A stretch of DNA of 44,820 nt, taken from contig JALHDI010000011.1 of assembly GCA_022839045.1 (NCBI GenBank), positions 1 to 44,820 on the forward strand, in the 5' to 3' direction. The notes beneath the pieces were generated by a model. The model was not told the DNA's origin. It searched no databases and was given only the letters and a program-made list of their open reading frames with translations. The DNA comes from Sporomusaceae bacterium. GTDB taxonomy: Bacteria > Bacillota_C > Negativicutes > Sporomusales_B > UBA7701. The position numbers were made by a program, and so were the translations under genes. Below, piece by piece: positions 8,780 to 16,819 of the stretch. Numbering within the stretch: position 1 is the first letter of the stretch; each line of letters opens with the position of its first letter.

Positions 8780-9307
8780 CTAATGTTTGAATTTGACTTT
8801 GCCGATCGGCACCGCGGCCCCCCGCCCTTCGACGACTAAGCCGTCGAGCGGCGAGACGAGCCCGCCGTCGGGTACGGTGACGACGAAGCGGCCCGCGGAC
8901 GGCAGCCGGCTGGCGTCGATTTCGAGGTAGTCCCCGTCGTAGACGGTGACGGAGGTTTCGCCACTCTTGAAGTCGTCGACCCGTTCACCGTTGACGAGGG
9001 GGTAGACGTCGGCCGCGGCGGCCGGGTGGACGATGCGAATGACGACGAGCCTGTTTTCCCGCAGCATGTGGATGCGGCTGGCGACCGGCGAGCCTTCGCT
9101 GATGACGAGGGGCGCCTCGGCCACCAGCGGCGTCTGCCAGGTCACCGGGTCGCCCTCGAGTCTGTCGACGCGCGAGAGGTAACGGCGGGGCGTGTCGTGG
9201 TAGATAAGCGCCTGGACGGCTACGAGCGCTATGACGCAGGCCGCCGCCAGGCGGATGATTAACGGTTCCCAGCTTTCGAACGGATTGTATTTTCTGCGGC
9301 GACGCAC
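8780..9307 (-). CDS. Unknown single-pass membrane protein
   Basis: A 175-residue protein of no family I recognise. A basic N-terminus (MRRRRKYNPF) precedes one membrane helix at about 17-37, and the rest is predicted outside the membrane, rich in beta-strand-like segments such as RLVVIRIVHPAAAADVYPLV. The GTG start at 9307 is supported by GGGGAGG 7 bp upstream. It lies between the HI0933-type flavoprotein (32-bp gap) and aroF (83-bp gap from the chosen start), so it is probably cotranscribed with both. No cysteines or obvious catalytic motif are visible. A cell-envelope role is possible but not shown. Confidence 0.75.
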   Translation of the reverse strand: MRRRRKYNPFESWEPLIIRLAAACVIALVAVQALIYHDTPRRYLSRVDRLEGDPVTWQTPLVAEAPLVISEGSPVASRIHMLRENRLVVIRIVHPAAAADVYPLVNGERVDDFKSGETSVTVYDGDYLEIDASRLPSAGRFVVTVPDGGLVSPLDGLVVEGRGAAVPIGKVKFKH

Positions 9308-9339
9308 TATCCAGCCTCCCCGGACTCGGGATGGCTATA

Positions 9340-10608
9340 TTATCTGTAATTGTTTTCCACATTATCCGCGACCGCCGCCCGCCCGGCGACGTAGCCGGTG
9401 GAGAAGGCCGCCTGGAGGTTGAACCCGCCGGTGTAGCCGTCGATGTCGATAACTTCGCCGGCGAAATAGAGCCCTGGCACGAGCCGCGACGCCATAGTCG
9501 ACGGATTAATCTCTTTTGTGCGTATGCCGCCGGCGGTGACGATCGCTTCGGCCAGCGGCCGGGTACCGGTAACCGCGAAGGTCAGCTGTTTGAGCAGGCC
9601 GGCCAGGCGGCCCCGTTCTTCTTTGGTTATCTGGTGCACCGGCTTGTCCGGGTCGATATGGCTGAGGTCGACGATCACAGCGGTGAGCCGTGTGGGCAGG
9701 AGGTCGCCGAGCGAGTTTTTGAACTGTTTGCGGGCGAACTTGGCGAAGTCGCGCTGGAGGCGCTTGTCCAGCGTTTCGGCGCTGAGAGCCGGTTTGAGGT
9801 CGATGGCGATGAGGACCTCCCCCCCGCCTGTGCCGGCGCGGAGCGCGGCCGCGACCGGGTTGGAGAGGGAAAGGACGACCGGGCCGGAGAGGCCGAAGTG
9901 GGTGAAGAGCAGTTCGCCGAATTCGGCGGCGAGCTGACGGCCGCCAACGCTGGCGGTGACGGCGACGTTTTTAAGGGCCAGTCCCTGGAGGTCGGCAACC
10001 CAGTCTTCGGCAACTTCGAGCGGGACGAGCGACGGCCTGAGCGGGGTGATGGCGTGGCCCAGGGCGGCGGCGATGCGGTAGCCGTCGCCGCTGGAGCCGG
10101 TGTCCGGATATGAGGCGCCGCCGGTGGCGAGGATGACGGCGTCGGCCGGCCACTCGCGGTCGTCGGCGGTGACGGCGCCGCAGGCTTGTCCGTCGGCGAG
10201 GCGGATTTCCCGTACCGCCTGCCCGGTCGCGACGGAAACGCCGAGGTCGGCGAGGGCGCGGGTGAAGGCGGCGACGACGTCCCTGGCCTGGTCGCTGACC
10301 GGGAAGACGCGGCCGCCGCGCTCGGTCTTGAGTGGTACGCCGCGTTTTTCCAGCCAGGCCATCAGGTCGCTGTTGGAGAAGGCGGAGAGGGCGCTGTAAA
10401 GGAAGGGACCGTTGCCGGGCATGTTGTCGATAATGGTTTTTATGTCGGCGACGTTGGTGACGTTGCAGCGGCCTTTGCCGGTTATGAGGATTTTCCGCCC
10501 GACGGCGGGCATTTTTTCGAGCAGGGTCACCGCCGCGCCGTGCTCGGCGGCGCTGGCCGCCGCCATCAGCCCTGCGGCGCCGCCGCCTATGACCAGTATT
10601 TTCTTCAT
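9340..10608 (-). CDS. HI0933-family flavoprotein (NAD(P)/FAD-dependent oxidoreductase, YhiN type)
   Basis: FAD-binding protein of 422 residues. The Rossmann motif ILVIGGGAAGLMAAASAAEHG is at the N-terminus, followed by GRKILITGKGRCNVTN, typical of the HI0933/YhiN family, and a C-terminal TAGGIRTKEINPSTMAS with GLYFAGEVIDIDGYTGGFNLQ closing the FAD site. Database names vary (aminoacetone oxidase family, BaiN-like); the natural substrate is not established for most members. The start is ATG 10608, where the flavin fold begins; the longer open frame to 10869 overlaps rluB and is rejected. GGAG lies about 10 bp upstream of the start. Confidence 0.88.
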   Translation of the reverse strand: MKKILVIGGGAAGLMAAASAAEHGAAVTLLEKMPAVGRKILITGKGRCNVTNVADIKTIIDNMPGNGPFLYSALSAFSNSDLMAWLEKRGVPLKTERGGRVFPVSDQARDVVAAFTRALADLGVSVATGQAVREIRLADGQACGAVTADDREWPADAVILATGGASYPDTGSSGDGYRIAAALGHAITPLRPSLVPLEVAEDWVADLQGLALKNVAVTASVGGRQLAAEFGELLFTHFGLSGPVVLSLSNPVAAALRAGTGGGEVLIAIDLKPALSAETLDKRLQRDFAKFARKQFKNSLGDLLPTRLTAVIVDLSHIDPDKPVHQITKEERGRLAGLLKQLTFAVTGTRPLAEAIVTAGGIRTKEINPSTMASRLVPGLYFAGEVIDIDGYTGGFNLQAAFSTGYVAGRAAVADNVENNYR

Positions 10609-10718
10609 CACAGCTGTTCTCCGTTCCGTATCCACTATATTCCAGTTTGTTCCGGTATGAAAATAGCTCTGCGGACGCGGTTTCGCGCGCAGCCGCCGAG
10701 CCGAGGGAGGGACGCGGT

Positions 10719-11453
10719 TTATCGCGGGGCCAGCCCCGCCAGCTTTTTGAGGGCGGCGACTTCTTCCGGCTCGAGGTGCCGGTAGCGGCCGCGATGAACT
10801 CCCTCCAGGGTGAGGAAGGCGAATTGGGTGCGCTTGAGTTTGAGCACCGGATGGCCGATGGCTTCGCACATTCGCCTAATCTGGCGGTTGCGTCCCTCGT
10901 GGATGACGATGGCGAGGGTGGCGGCGCCGGTCGCCGGGTCGTAGCCGGTGAGCCTCACCCGCGCCGGGGCGGTGACGCCGTCTTCGAGGGTAATGCCCAT
11001 CCGCAGCCGGTCGAGCTTTTCTTCGGTCGGCCGGCCGGCGACGGTGGCCACGTACGTCTTGTCGATTTCGTGGCTGGGATGGGTGAGGGCGTGGGTGAGC
11101 TGGCCGTCGTTGGTGAGCAGCAGCAGTCCTTCGGTGTTGTAGTCGAGCCTGCCTACCGGATAAAGCCGCGCGGGCACCGCGGCCACGAGTTCGGCGACCG
11201 TTTTCCTGCCCCGCGGGTCGCTGAGGGTTGTGACAATGCCCCTTGGTTTGTTGAGCAGCAGGTAGTATTTTTCCTCGCCGGCTAAGGGGCGGCCGTCGAC
11301 GGCGACGATATCCCGCCCTGGCTCTACTTTGGCGCCGAGTTCGGCGACCACCCGCCCATTGACGGTGACCCGGCCCGCGGTTATGAGTTCTTCGGCGTGG
11401 CGGCGGGAGGCTATCCCCGCCTGGCTGATTATTTTTTGCAGTCTTTCGGGCAT
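10719..11453 (-). CDS. rluB: Ribosomal large subunit pseudouridine synthase B-type
   Basis: RsuA/RluB-family pseudouridine synthase of 244 residues that modifies a uridine in 23S rRNA (position 2605 in E. coli numbering). An S4 RNA-binding domain (about 1-60, MPERLQKIISQAGIASRR) is followed by the catalytic domain with PVGRLDYNTEGLLLLTNDG containing the catalytic aspartate, and IHEGRNRQIRRMCEAIGHPV. The ATG at 11453 is supported by GAGGAGG upstream; the open frame to 11546 is an extension. In B. subtilis rluB (ypuL) follows spmB, and here too it lies downstream of spmAB, with the redox pair inserted between. Confidence 0.92.
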   Translation of the reverse strand: MPERLQKIISQAGIASRRHAEELITAGRVTVNGRVVAELGAKVEPGRDIVAVDGRPLAGEEKYYLLLNKPRGIVTTLSDPRGRKTVAELVAAVPARLYPVGRLDYNTEGLLLLTNDGQLTHALTHPSHEIDKTYVATVAGRPTEEKLDRLRMGITLEDGVTAPARVRLTGYDPATGAATLAIVIHEGRNRQIRRMCEAIGHPVLKLKRTQFAFLTLEGVHRGRYRHLEPEEVAALKKLAGLAPR

Positions 11454-11475
11454 GGCCCCTCCTCGGCGCCCTTTT

Positions 11476-12453
11476 TCAGGGGGCCAGTTGGTTGAAGTCG
11501 GTCTGTACCTTGCAGAGGCGGACGCGGCGGGCGTCGCTGGTTTCACGCTCGCAGCTGCCGCAGATGCCTTCCCCGCAGCAGAGGGTGGCGTTGTTGGTGG
11601 CGGCCATGGGGATATTCACGCTCGCCGCCTGCATGGCGGCGATCACGCCGTGATGCTGTTCGTCCGGGCCGGCGCTTACGATTAGGTCGGGGCGCGTTTC
11701 CTCGTCGGCGAGCCACCGGCCAAGCAGGCTGTTGCCCGTCCGCCGGAAGGAGTCGACGTTGTGCACGACGACGCCCATTTTCTCCAGGTCCCGGTCGATG
11801 AATATCCGGCCGATTTTGCCGGGGGCCAGCAAGGCGATAACGCGGTTGTTGTTGGCCGCGAGGCGGGCGGCGATGGGCAGGGCCGGCGGCTGGCCCATGC
11901 CGCCGGCTACCAACAATATTGTACCACAGGTGATATTGTCAATCCATGGCTGACCGAGCACTCCGTTGTAATAGGGACCGCGGACGGACACGGTTTTCGC
12001 GGAAGAGTCCAGCAAACGGCTGGATTTCGGCCCGACCGCCTCGACGACGACCTGTACTGCGGTGCCGGTTACTTTCATGACGCCTACCGGGAAGTGAAAG
12101 TACTGTGGGTCTTCGGGCAGGCGCAGGAAGACGAACGCTCCCGTTTTGCCGAGTTCGGCCGCCAGGTCGCCACCGACTTCGAATTCCAGCAGGTAGGTGT
12201 TTTCGGCGATCAGTTCCTTGCGGGTTATTTCGCTGTCCAACTCGATCCGCTGGGGAGGTTTGTCGCCCCGCCAAATGCCGTTTTTAGGCTGCCACCGGCG
12301 TTCGTATAGTATGCAAACCCCGCTCCAGTTGCAGTCGCAGACCGGCTCTCCCCTGAGGTGGCTGCAGAATACGCAGTGGTTGGTCTCGGCGAGCAGGCAG
12401 GGGCAGTAGGGCGAGTTGATGTCGATGCAGCTGGCCGTCAGTCTCCGTTTCAT
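11476..12453 (-). CDS. PyrK-like FAD/NAD-binding iron-sulfur reductase with N-terminal cysteine cluster
   Basis: 325 residues. Residues 70-275 resemble the ferredoxin-reductase fold of the dihydroorotate dehydrogenase electron-transfer subunit (GDKPPQRIELDSEITRKELI, then the nucleotide site ILLVAGGMGQPPALPIA). Residues 290-315 form a PyrK-type 2Fe-2S site with C293, C298, C301 and C314 (CGEGICGSC then C). Unlike PyrK, the first 47 residues carry eight cysteines (9, 17, 19, 27, 30, 39, 41, 47), which could bind another metal cluster. There is no pyrD next to it; the partner is the FAD oxidoreductase 13 bp upstream, so it probably passes electrons between NAD(P)H and that protein. Pathway unknown. 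Confidence 0.85.
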   Translation of the reverse strand: MKRRLTASCIDINSPYCPCLLAETNHCVFCSHLRGEPVCDCNWSGVCILYERRWQPKNGIWRGDKPPQRIELDSEITRKELIAENTYLLEFEVGGDLAAELGKTGAFVFLRLPEDPQYFHFPVGVMKVTGTAVQVVVEAVGPKSSRLLDSSAKTVSVRGPYYNGVLGQPWIDNITCGTILLVAGGMGQPPALPIAARLAANNNRVIALLAPGKIGRIFIDRDLEKMGVVVHNVDSFRRTGNSLLGRWLADEETRPDLIVSAGPDEQHHGVIAAMQAASVNIPMAATNNATLCCGEGICGSCERETSDARRVRLCKVQTDFNQLAP

Positions 12454-12466
12454 CTGTCTTCCCCTC

Positions 12467-13747
12467 TCACACCAGGCATTGGCTGTACACGTCGGTAAGG
12501 CCGGCTTTTGCCACCCGGTTGCCGATTTCGCCGCGTTCGGCGGAGTAGAGCCCGATGGCTTTCATCCGTTCGAAATAGACCGAGCCGGAAAATGTGTAGC
12601 GCAGGCGCAGCCCGTCTTTGGTGGCCATCTGGTCATGGACGAAGGCGATGATGTCGCCCGAGGCTACCGTACGCGGCAGTTCCAGGTAGGGCATGTCGAG
12701 ACAGTGGCGGACGGCGTTGTGGCCGGCAAGCAGGCCGGTGACGATCGCTTCGGTGTGGCCTACGAAGATGCCCGATTTTTCGCCGCCGCAGAACAAGTTG
12801 TCGACGTTGTCGACTTTTAGGTTTTTGCCGCAGGGGGCAATGCCGAGGTAGCGGACCGAGTTGCCTAGGCCGCCAGCGTACGGGTCTTCGTAGCGGGCGT
12901 TTTCCAGACCCGGAATGGTGCGCAGTTCTTCGAGCGGGAAGTACGAGGTCATGAGTTTGGCGTGACCGGTGTCGAGCAGGACCAGGTTGGCGGCGTATTC
13001 GGCGATCGCGTACTGGGAGCAGGCTTTGCGGCCAAGGGAGGCGCTTTTGTCAAGGTGTTCCGGCATCGGCAGGACGACCGCTCCCTCCCGCTCGAGCCGC
13101 TCGCGGATTTCCGCGCTGAGCGAGTCTTTGTTGAGCTTGCAGGAGCCGCTCATCGCGCCGTACGAGCCGTCAGCCTTGAGGCCCATTATCTCTTTGACCT
13201 GCGAGCGGGCGGCGATGCTGACCCTGGGGCCGAAGGAGGGGCAGCGCAGGATGCACATGGCGCAGCCGTTGCCGTATTTGAGGCAGTTGCCCATCGGGCC
13301 GGCGGTGCCGGTGGTATCCACGAAGACGTCGCCTTTGACGACCTCGCCGCTGTCGATAACCAGCGCCTGAATTTTGCGGCCGTATTTGAGCACGTCCACA
13401 ACTCTGGCTGTTGTTCGCACGGCTATGCCGTAGTTGATCAGCACCTTCTTGACCAGCGGTTCCATGGCGCTGACGTCGTAGAGCGACGCGTGGCTGTGAC
13501 CGGGAAAGCTTATGCCCCGGTGCCGGGCGTTGGCGTCCATGGCCACGAAAAGATCACCGCCCCCCATGGCCGTCGCTTCTTCGGCAGCGGTGTAGCGTCC
13601 GTTGTTGCGGTAAATGCCCCCCACTAGGCCCGTTCCCAGGAGCATATCGGTCCGCTCCAGAAGCAGCACCTGGGCGCCGGCCTTGGCTGCAGCCAGGGCT
13701 GCTGCACACCCGGACCAGCCGCCGCCGGCGACCACTACTCTGACCAT
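12467..13747 (-). CDS. FAD-dependent oxidoreductase of unknown substrate
   Basis: 426 residues. An N-terminal FAD Rossmann motif (VVVAGGGWSGCAAALAAAKAG, 4-24) is followed by GLVGGIYRNNGRYT. A CAMCILRC cysteine motif lies near the middle, and the C-terminal part has LFCGGEKSGIFVGHTEAIVTG and LLAGHNAVR, which recall the TrmFO/GidA FAD-binding end. It is not clearly a TrmFO: the usual folate and tRNA-binding signatures were not recognised. ATG 13747 has a G-rich ribosome site. With the PyrK-like gene 13 bp downstream it forms a two-gene operon between spmB and rluB. The CxxC-type motif plus a dedicated reductase suggest a flavin/iron-sulfur redox complex; the reaction cannot be named. Confidence 0.85.
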   Translation of the reverse strand: MVRVVVAGGGWSGCAAALAAAKAGAQVLLLERTDMLLGTGLVGGIYRNNGRYTAAEEATAMGGGDLFVAMDANARHRGISFPGHSHASLYDVSAMEPLVKKVLINYGIAVRTTARVVDVLKYGRKIQALVIDSGEVVKGDVFVDTTGTAGPMGNCLKYGNGCAMCILRCPSFGPRVSIAARSQVKEIMGLKADGSYGAMSGSCKLNKDSLSAEIRERLEREGAVVLPMPEHLDKSASLGRKACSQYAIAEYAANLVLLDTGHAKLMTSYFPLEELRTIPGLENARYEDPYAGGLGNSVRYLGIAPCGKNLKVDNVDNLFCGGEKSGIFVGHTEAIVTGLLAGHNAVRHCLDMPYLELPRTVASGDIIAFVHDQMATKDGLRLRYTFSGSVYFERMKAIGLYSAERGEIGNRVAKAGLTDVYSQCLV

Positions 13748-13822
13748 CGCAGTCCCCCCATTATCTTCGTTTTCACATTACAGTGTATTCCCGGACGGCC
13801 GATGTGCCACTGCGCGGGGGGC

Positions 13823-13861
13823 AAAAAGGAACGGTTGCCGATACGGGCTTTATCGGCAACC
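13823..13861 (-). terminator. Intrinsic terminator after spmB
   Basis: A perfect 11-bp stem, GGTTGCCGATA (13833-13843) with TATCGGCAACC (13851-13861), has a 7-nt loop. On the minus strand it leads into a T-rich stretch (13831-13823). It ends the dacB-spmA-spmB unit. Confidence 0.85.
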
Positions 13862-13869
13862 GGAGTAGT

Positions 13870-14409
13870 CTAGGGAGTAAACAGCAGTTTGCAGATATAG
13901 ATCGCCATGAAAAAACCGGTGATGTCGCCGGCGAGGCCTACGACGACCGCGTAACGGGGGTTGCGGATGCCGACGGCGCCGAAGTAGACGGTGAGGATGT
14001 AGAAGGTGGTGTCGGTGCTGCCGAGGATGGTGGAGGCCATCCTGCCGACGAGCGAGTCCGGCCCTTCGCTGGCCAGAAGTTCGGTGGTCATGCCGAGGGC
14101 GCCGGTGCCTGACAGGGGACGCATGACCGCGAGCGGCACGAGTTCGGGCGGGACGCCGACGAGGGAAAGGAGCGGTTTGAGCAGGGCGACGCAGTCTTCG
14201 AGCGCGCCCGAGGCGCGGAAAACACCGACAGCCACAAGCATCGCCACCAGGAAGGGCATTATCCGCACGGCGGTCTGGAAGCCTTCGGCCGCGCCCTCGA
14301 CAAAGGCTTCGTAAACCCGGACCCGCCGGAGGTAGCCGGCGAGAGGGATGAGGAGCAGTACCAGCGGTATGGCCCAGCCGGAGAGTATTTCGCAGATGAG
14401 GGCGAACAC
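13870..14409 (-). CDS. spmB: Spore maturation protein B
   Basis: Nucleoside-transporter-gate-type membrane protein of 179 residues with about four hydrophobic segments. RIMPFLVAMLVAVGVFRASG, VMRPLSGTGALGM, then GSTDTTFYIL and GLAGDITGFFMA are characteristic of SpmB. In B. subtilis SpmA and SpmB are needed for full spore core dehydration and heat resistance. The GTG start at 14409 lies 6 bp after the spmA stop. Normal length for the family. Confidence 0.95.
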   Translation of the reverse strand: MFALICEILSGWAIPLVLLLIPLAGYLRRVRVYEAFVEGAAEGFQTAVRIMPFLVAMLVAVGVFRASGALEDCVALLKPLLSLVGVPPELVPLAVMRPLSGTGALGMTTELLASEGPDSLVGRMASTILGSTDTTFYILTVYFGAVGIRNPRYAVVVGLAGDITGFFMAIYICKLLFTP

Positions 14410-14415
14410 GGCCGC

Positions 14416-15006
14416 TCACCGTCCCCGATCGGTATATGCCGCCCGGCAGATGCGGTCGACTGTCAGGGCGGCGGCGGCGGCGGTGAAGCTAACCGCCAAA
14501 GTGGCGCCGACGATTTCCGCCGGGTCGGCGGAGCCGGCGGCGGCCCGCAGGGCGATGACGGTGGCCGGGACGAGGGTGACGCCGGTGGTGCATAGCGCCA
14601 GGAGGGTGCACATCGCCGGCGTGGCGGTCTCGCGGTCGCGGCTGAGCTTCTGGAGCTCCTGCATGGCCTTTATGCCCAGCGGGGTGGCGGCGTTGCCCAG
14701 CCCCAGCATGTTGGCGCTCACCGTCATGACGATCGCCCCCATTGCCGGGTGGCCGGGCGGAACGCCGGGAAAGATCCTGCGGATGAACGGGCCGATGATG
14801 AAGGACATCAGCCGCACCAGTCCTGCCCTTTCGGCGATTTTCATCATCCCCAACCACAGGCACATCACCCCGGTGAGTTTGAAGGCCAGGGTAACCGCGT
14901 TCTCCGCCGCGGTGATGGCGCTGGGGGTGACCAGTTCGATTCTGTCCGTCAGTCCGGCGTAGATTATCCCGCCGGCCAAGAGCAGCAGCCAGATGAGGTT
15001 TATCAT
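14416..15006 (-). CDS. spmA: Spore maturation protein A
   Basis: Membrane protein of 196 residues, SpmA family, with MSANMLGLGNAATPLGIKAM-type signature (here TVSANMLGLGNAATPLGIKA) and CLWLGMMKIAERAGL. It works with SpmB in spore core dehydration. ATG 15006 follows a strong GGAGGGGAGGG site. Upstream is dacB, as in B. subtilis, but an intrinsic terminator at 15071-15088 lies between them, so spmAB may depend on readthrough or on another promoter. Confidence 0.95.
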   Translation of the reverse strand: MINLIWLLLLAGGIIYAGLTDRIELVTPSAITAAENAVTLAFKLTGVMCLWLGMMKIAERAGLVRLMSFIIGPFIRRIFPGVPPGHPAMGAIVMTVSANMLGLGNAATPLGIKAMQELQKLSRDRETATPAMCTLLALCTTGVTLVPATVIALRAAAGSADPAEIVGATLAVSFTAAAAALTVDRICRAAYTDRGR

Positions 15007-15070
15007 ATGCCCTCCCCTCCCTATGTGGAAGGTATGAGCGAATTAAACCGGCTAGAACGGAAAATAAGAA

Positions 15071-15088
15071 AGCCGCCTGGCGGCGGCT
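15071..15088 (-). terminator. Terminator-like hairpin between dacB and spmA
   Basis: A 7-bp stem AGCCGCC (15071-15077) / GGCGGCT (15082-15088) with a 4-nt loop is followed on the minus strand by TTTCTTATTTT. It is probably a partial terminator setting the dacB to spmAB ratio. Confidence 0.7.
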
Positions 15089-15096
15089 GATGATAT

Positions 15097-16239
15097 CTAG
15101 GCGAGGTTTTTTACTATGAAGGTGAAGAAACTCCACAACGATCCCCACAGCAGGCCGAAGAAGGATTTGCGCTCAACCTGTTCGACGGCCAGCAGATCGA
15201 CGGACGCTATTTCGGTATTGCGGTAGAGGGTCTTGATCGTGCCGAGCTTCTGCCCGGCGGTTACCGGGGCGTCTATGCGGTCGGGGGCTTCGATAACCGT
15301 CGTGAAGCCCTCCCGGTCGCCCGCCACGGCGGGCACGGAAAGGGAGCTGGCGGCGACGAGCCTGATCTGTTCATTTTTGCCGTCGATTACTTTGACCGTT
15401 TTCATGATATCGCCCTGGCTGAACATCTTGATCGGCTGGAGGCGGCTGAAGGCGAAGTCGAGGAGTTTGATGGAGTCTTCCCACATCCGGTCGCCGTCGA
15501 GGACGACGGCCACGAGCTGGATGCCGTTTCGATTGGCGCCCGATACCAGGCAGCGGCCGGCCTCGTCGGTGTAGCCGGTCTTGACGCCGTTGCCGCCTTC
15601 GTATTGCCAGAGGAGTTTGTTTTCGTTGTAGAGGTCGCGGTCGTGATCTTTGCCCGGCCAGGGGACGACGGCGTGTTTGGTGCTAACGATCTTGGCGAAG
15701 AGCGGGTTCTTGTAGCCGTAGGCGGCGATGCGGGCGAGGTCGGCGGCGGTCGAGTAGTGCTGAGGGCCGGGCAGGCCGCTGGAGTTGGTGAAGTTGGTGT
15801 TGAGCGCGCCGATGGCGCGGGCTTTTTCCGTCATCAGGCGGGCGAATTTATCCATCGAGCCGGATATGTGCTCGGCGATGGCGACGGTGGCGTCGTTGCC
15901 GGATACGAGCATCATGCCGTAGAGTAGGTCGCCAAGTTTGAGCTGCTCGCCCGGGGCGAGCCACATCGACGAGCCTTCGGTTGCCGCCGCCCCCGGACTG
16001 GTGGTGACGATGTCGTTGAGGTTGCCGTGCTCCAAAGCGACGATCAGGGTCATCATTTTCGTCGTGCTGGCCGGAGGCCGCCGGTCGGAGGCTCCTTGGG
16101 CGAAGATGATCTTGCCGGTGGACGCTTCGATTACGATGGCCGACTTGGCCGTCAGGGCGGGCTCTGCCGGGGCTCCCCAGGCAATGACAGGCGCAGTGAG
16201 TATCAATAGCAGCAGCGTAATGCACGCCGTTTTTCTCAT
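15097..16239 (-). CDS. dacB: D-alanyl-D-alanine carboxypeptidase, sporulation type (penicillin-binding protein 5*)
   Basis: Peptidase S11 of 380 residues; trims the terminal D-Ala of peptidoglycan stem peptides, in this context probably in spore cortex. Signal peptide at 1-24. Catalytic motifs are S58-TTK61, S113-GN and K220-TG. The C-terminus ends in an amphipathic, hydrophobic stretch (SFFGLLWGSLWSFFTFIVKN) that would anchor it to the membrane. ATG 16239 has GGAGAGG upstream. The order dacB-spmA-spmB matches B. subtilis, which is the reason for choosing dacB over other S11 names; a second paralogue, dacF, lies at 32036-33214. Confidence 0.92.
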   Translation of the reverse strand: MRKTACITLLLLILTAPVIAWGAPAEPALTAKSAIVIEASTGKIIFAQGASDRRPPASTTKMMTLIVALEHGNLNDIVTTSPGAAATEGSSMWLAPGEQLKLGDLLYGMMLVSGNDATVAIAEHISGSMDKFARLMTEKARAIGALNTNFTNSSGLPGPQHYSTAADLARIAAYGYKNPLFAKIVSTKHAVVPWPGKDHDRDLYNENKLLWQYEGGNGVKTGYTDEAGRCLVSGANRNGIQLVAVVLDGDRMWEDSIKLLDFAFSRLQPIKMFSQGDIMKTVKVIDGKNEQIRLVAASSLSVPAVAGDREGFTTVIEAPDRIDAPVTAGQKLGTIKTLYRNTEIASVDLLAVEQVERKSFFGLLWGSLWSFFTFIVKNLA

Positions 16240-16368
16240 GTAAACCTCTCCAGTTAGTAATCACAGACCAATAACTATTATAACTATGTTTTCCCCGCAC
16301 GTCAAAGCCGTCATACATTTTTGCGCCGCACGGGGGACATAATAGAACCAGTTTAAGGAGGTGAAGGC

Positions 16369-16557
16369 ATGGAAGTGCTTGATGTCAAGACGGCCTTGCG
16401 CACGACTCTGACCCAGAAACAGGAATTGGTGCGGGATTATCAGACTTTTGCCGAGCAGATCGACAACCCCGAAGTATCGAAGCTATACCGGCATTTCGCC
16501 GAAGCGGAAGCGTTGCACGCGACCCAGATCAAGGATAAACTGGCCGACTTGCACTGA
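16369..16557 (+). CDS. Small two-helix protein with a ferritin-like ExxH motif
   Basis: 62 residues on the plus strand, with a near-perfect AAGGAGGTGA ribosome site before ATG 16369 and its own terminator at 16581. It is all-helical in appearance: one helix about 12-31, a turn at DNPE, a second about 36-60. The second helix contains FAEAEALHATQI, with E47-A-L-H50 resembling the ExxH iron-binding motif of rubrerythrin/ferritin-like proteins, and E29 in the first helix could complete half a site. A dimer would make a four-helix bundle. That reading is inference from pattern; no family name is assigned. Divergent from dacB. Confidence 0.75.
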   Translation: MEVLDVKTALRTTLTQKQELVRDYQTFAEQIDNPEVSKLYRHFAEAEALHATQIKDKLADLH

Positions 16558-16580
16558 AGCAGTAGATGTATATGCGAAAA

Positions 16581-16602
16581 AACCGCACAGGTATGTGCGG
16601 TT
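16581..16602 (+). terminator. Intrinsic terminator after the 62-residue gene
   Basis: AACCGCACA (16581-16589) and TGTGCGGTT (16594-16602) form a perfect 9-bp stem with a 4-nt loop followed by TTTT. A run of A before the stem makes it usable from the minus strand as well. Confidence 0.9.
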
Positions 16603-16819
16603 TTTTGTATGCGATTACGGGTGCGAAGCACAGTATAAGTGGTTATATACGCTGGCCGTTCAGGACCTCCGCGCACCGGAAAGCACGACGCAGGCGTACT
16701 CGGTGCGTACGCCGAGGAAGTGTTTGCGGAGCAAGTGCGCAAGTTCTTGGCGCTTCAGCGCCTAGAACTGCGGCCTGCCCTTACGGGTACGCCGCAGATG
16801 GGGGTAATCACCGGCTAAC
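16603..16819. other. Noncoding stretch with four consecutive hairpins
   Basis: No supported gene lies between the terminator and ytfJ. Four inverted repeats follow one another: GGCGTAC 16693-16699 / GTACGCC 16707-16713; TTGCG 16724-16728 / CGCAA 16738-16742; a 10-bp stem with one mismatch at 16744-16753 / 16758-16767; and CTGCGGC 16768-16774 / GCCGCAG 16791-16797, which holds a smaller CCC/GGG stem. It could be a structured RNA, a long 3' end of the ytfJ transcript, or a dispersed palindromic repeat. No open frame across it has a credible start and ribosome site. Confidence 0.55.

Noticed and set aside
10609..10869. N-terminal extension of the HI0933-type flavoprotein
   Set aside because: The extension is Arg/Pro-rich, overlaps rluB, and the FAD motif begins right after ATG 10608.
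12467..13747. Calling the FAD oxidoreductase TrmFO
   Set aside because: Only the C-terminal FAD segment resembles TrmFO/GidA; the middle with CAMCILRC and the PyrK-like partner do not fit.
16310..16345. CATAATA before the 62-residue gene as a SigG -10
   Set aside because: The only GNATA-like upstream element is about 22 bp away, outside the SigG spacing; no confident promoter.
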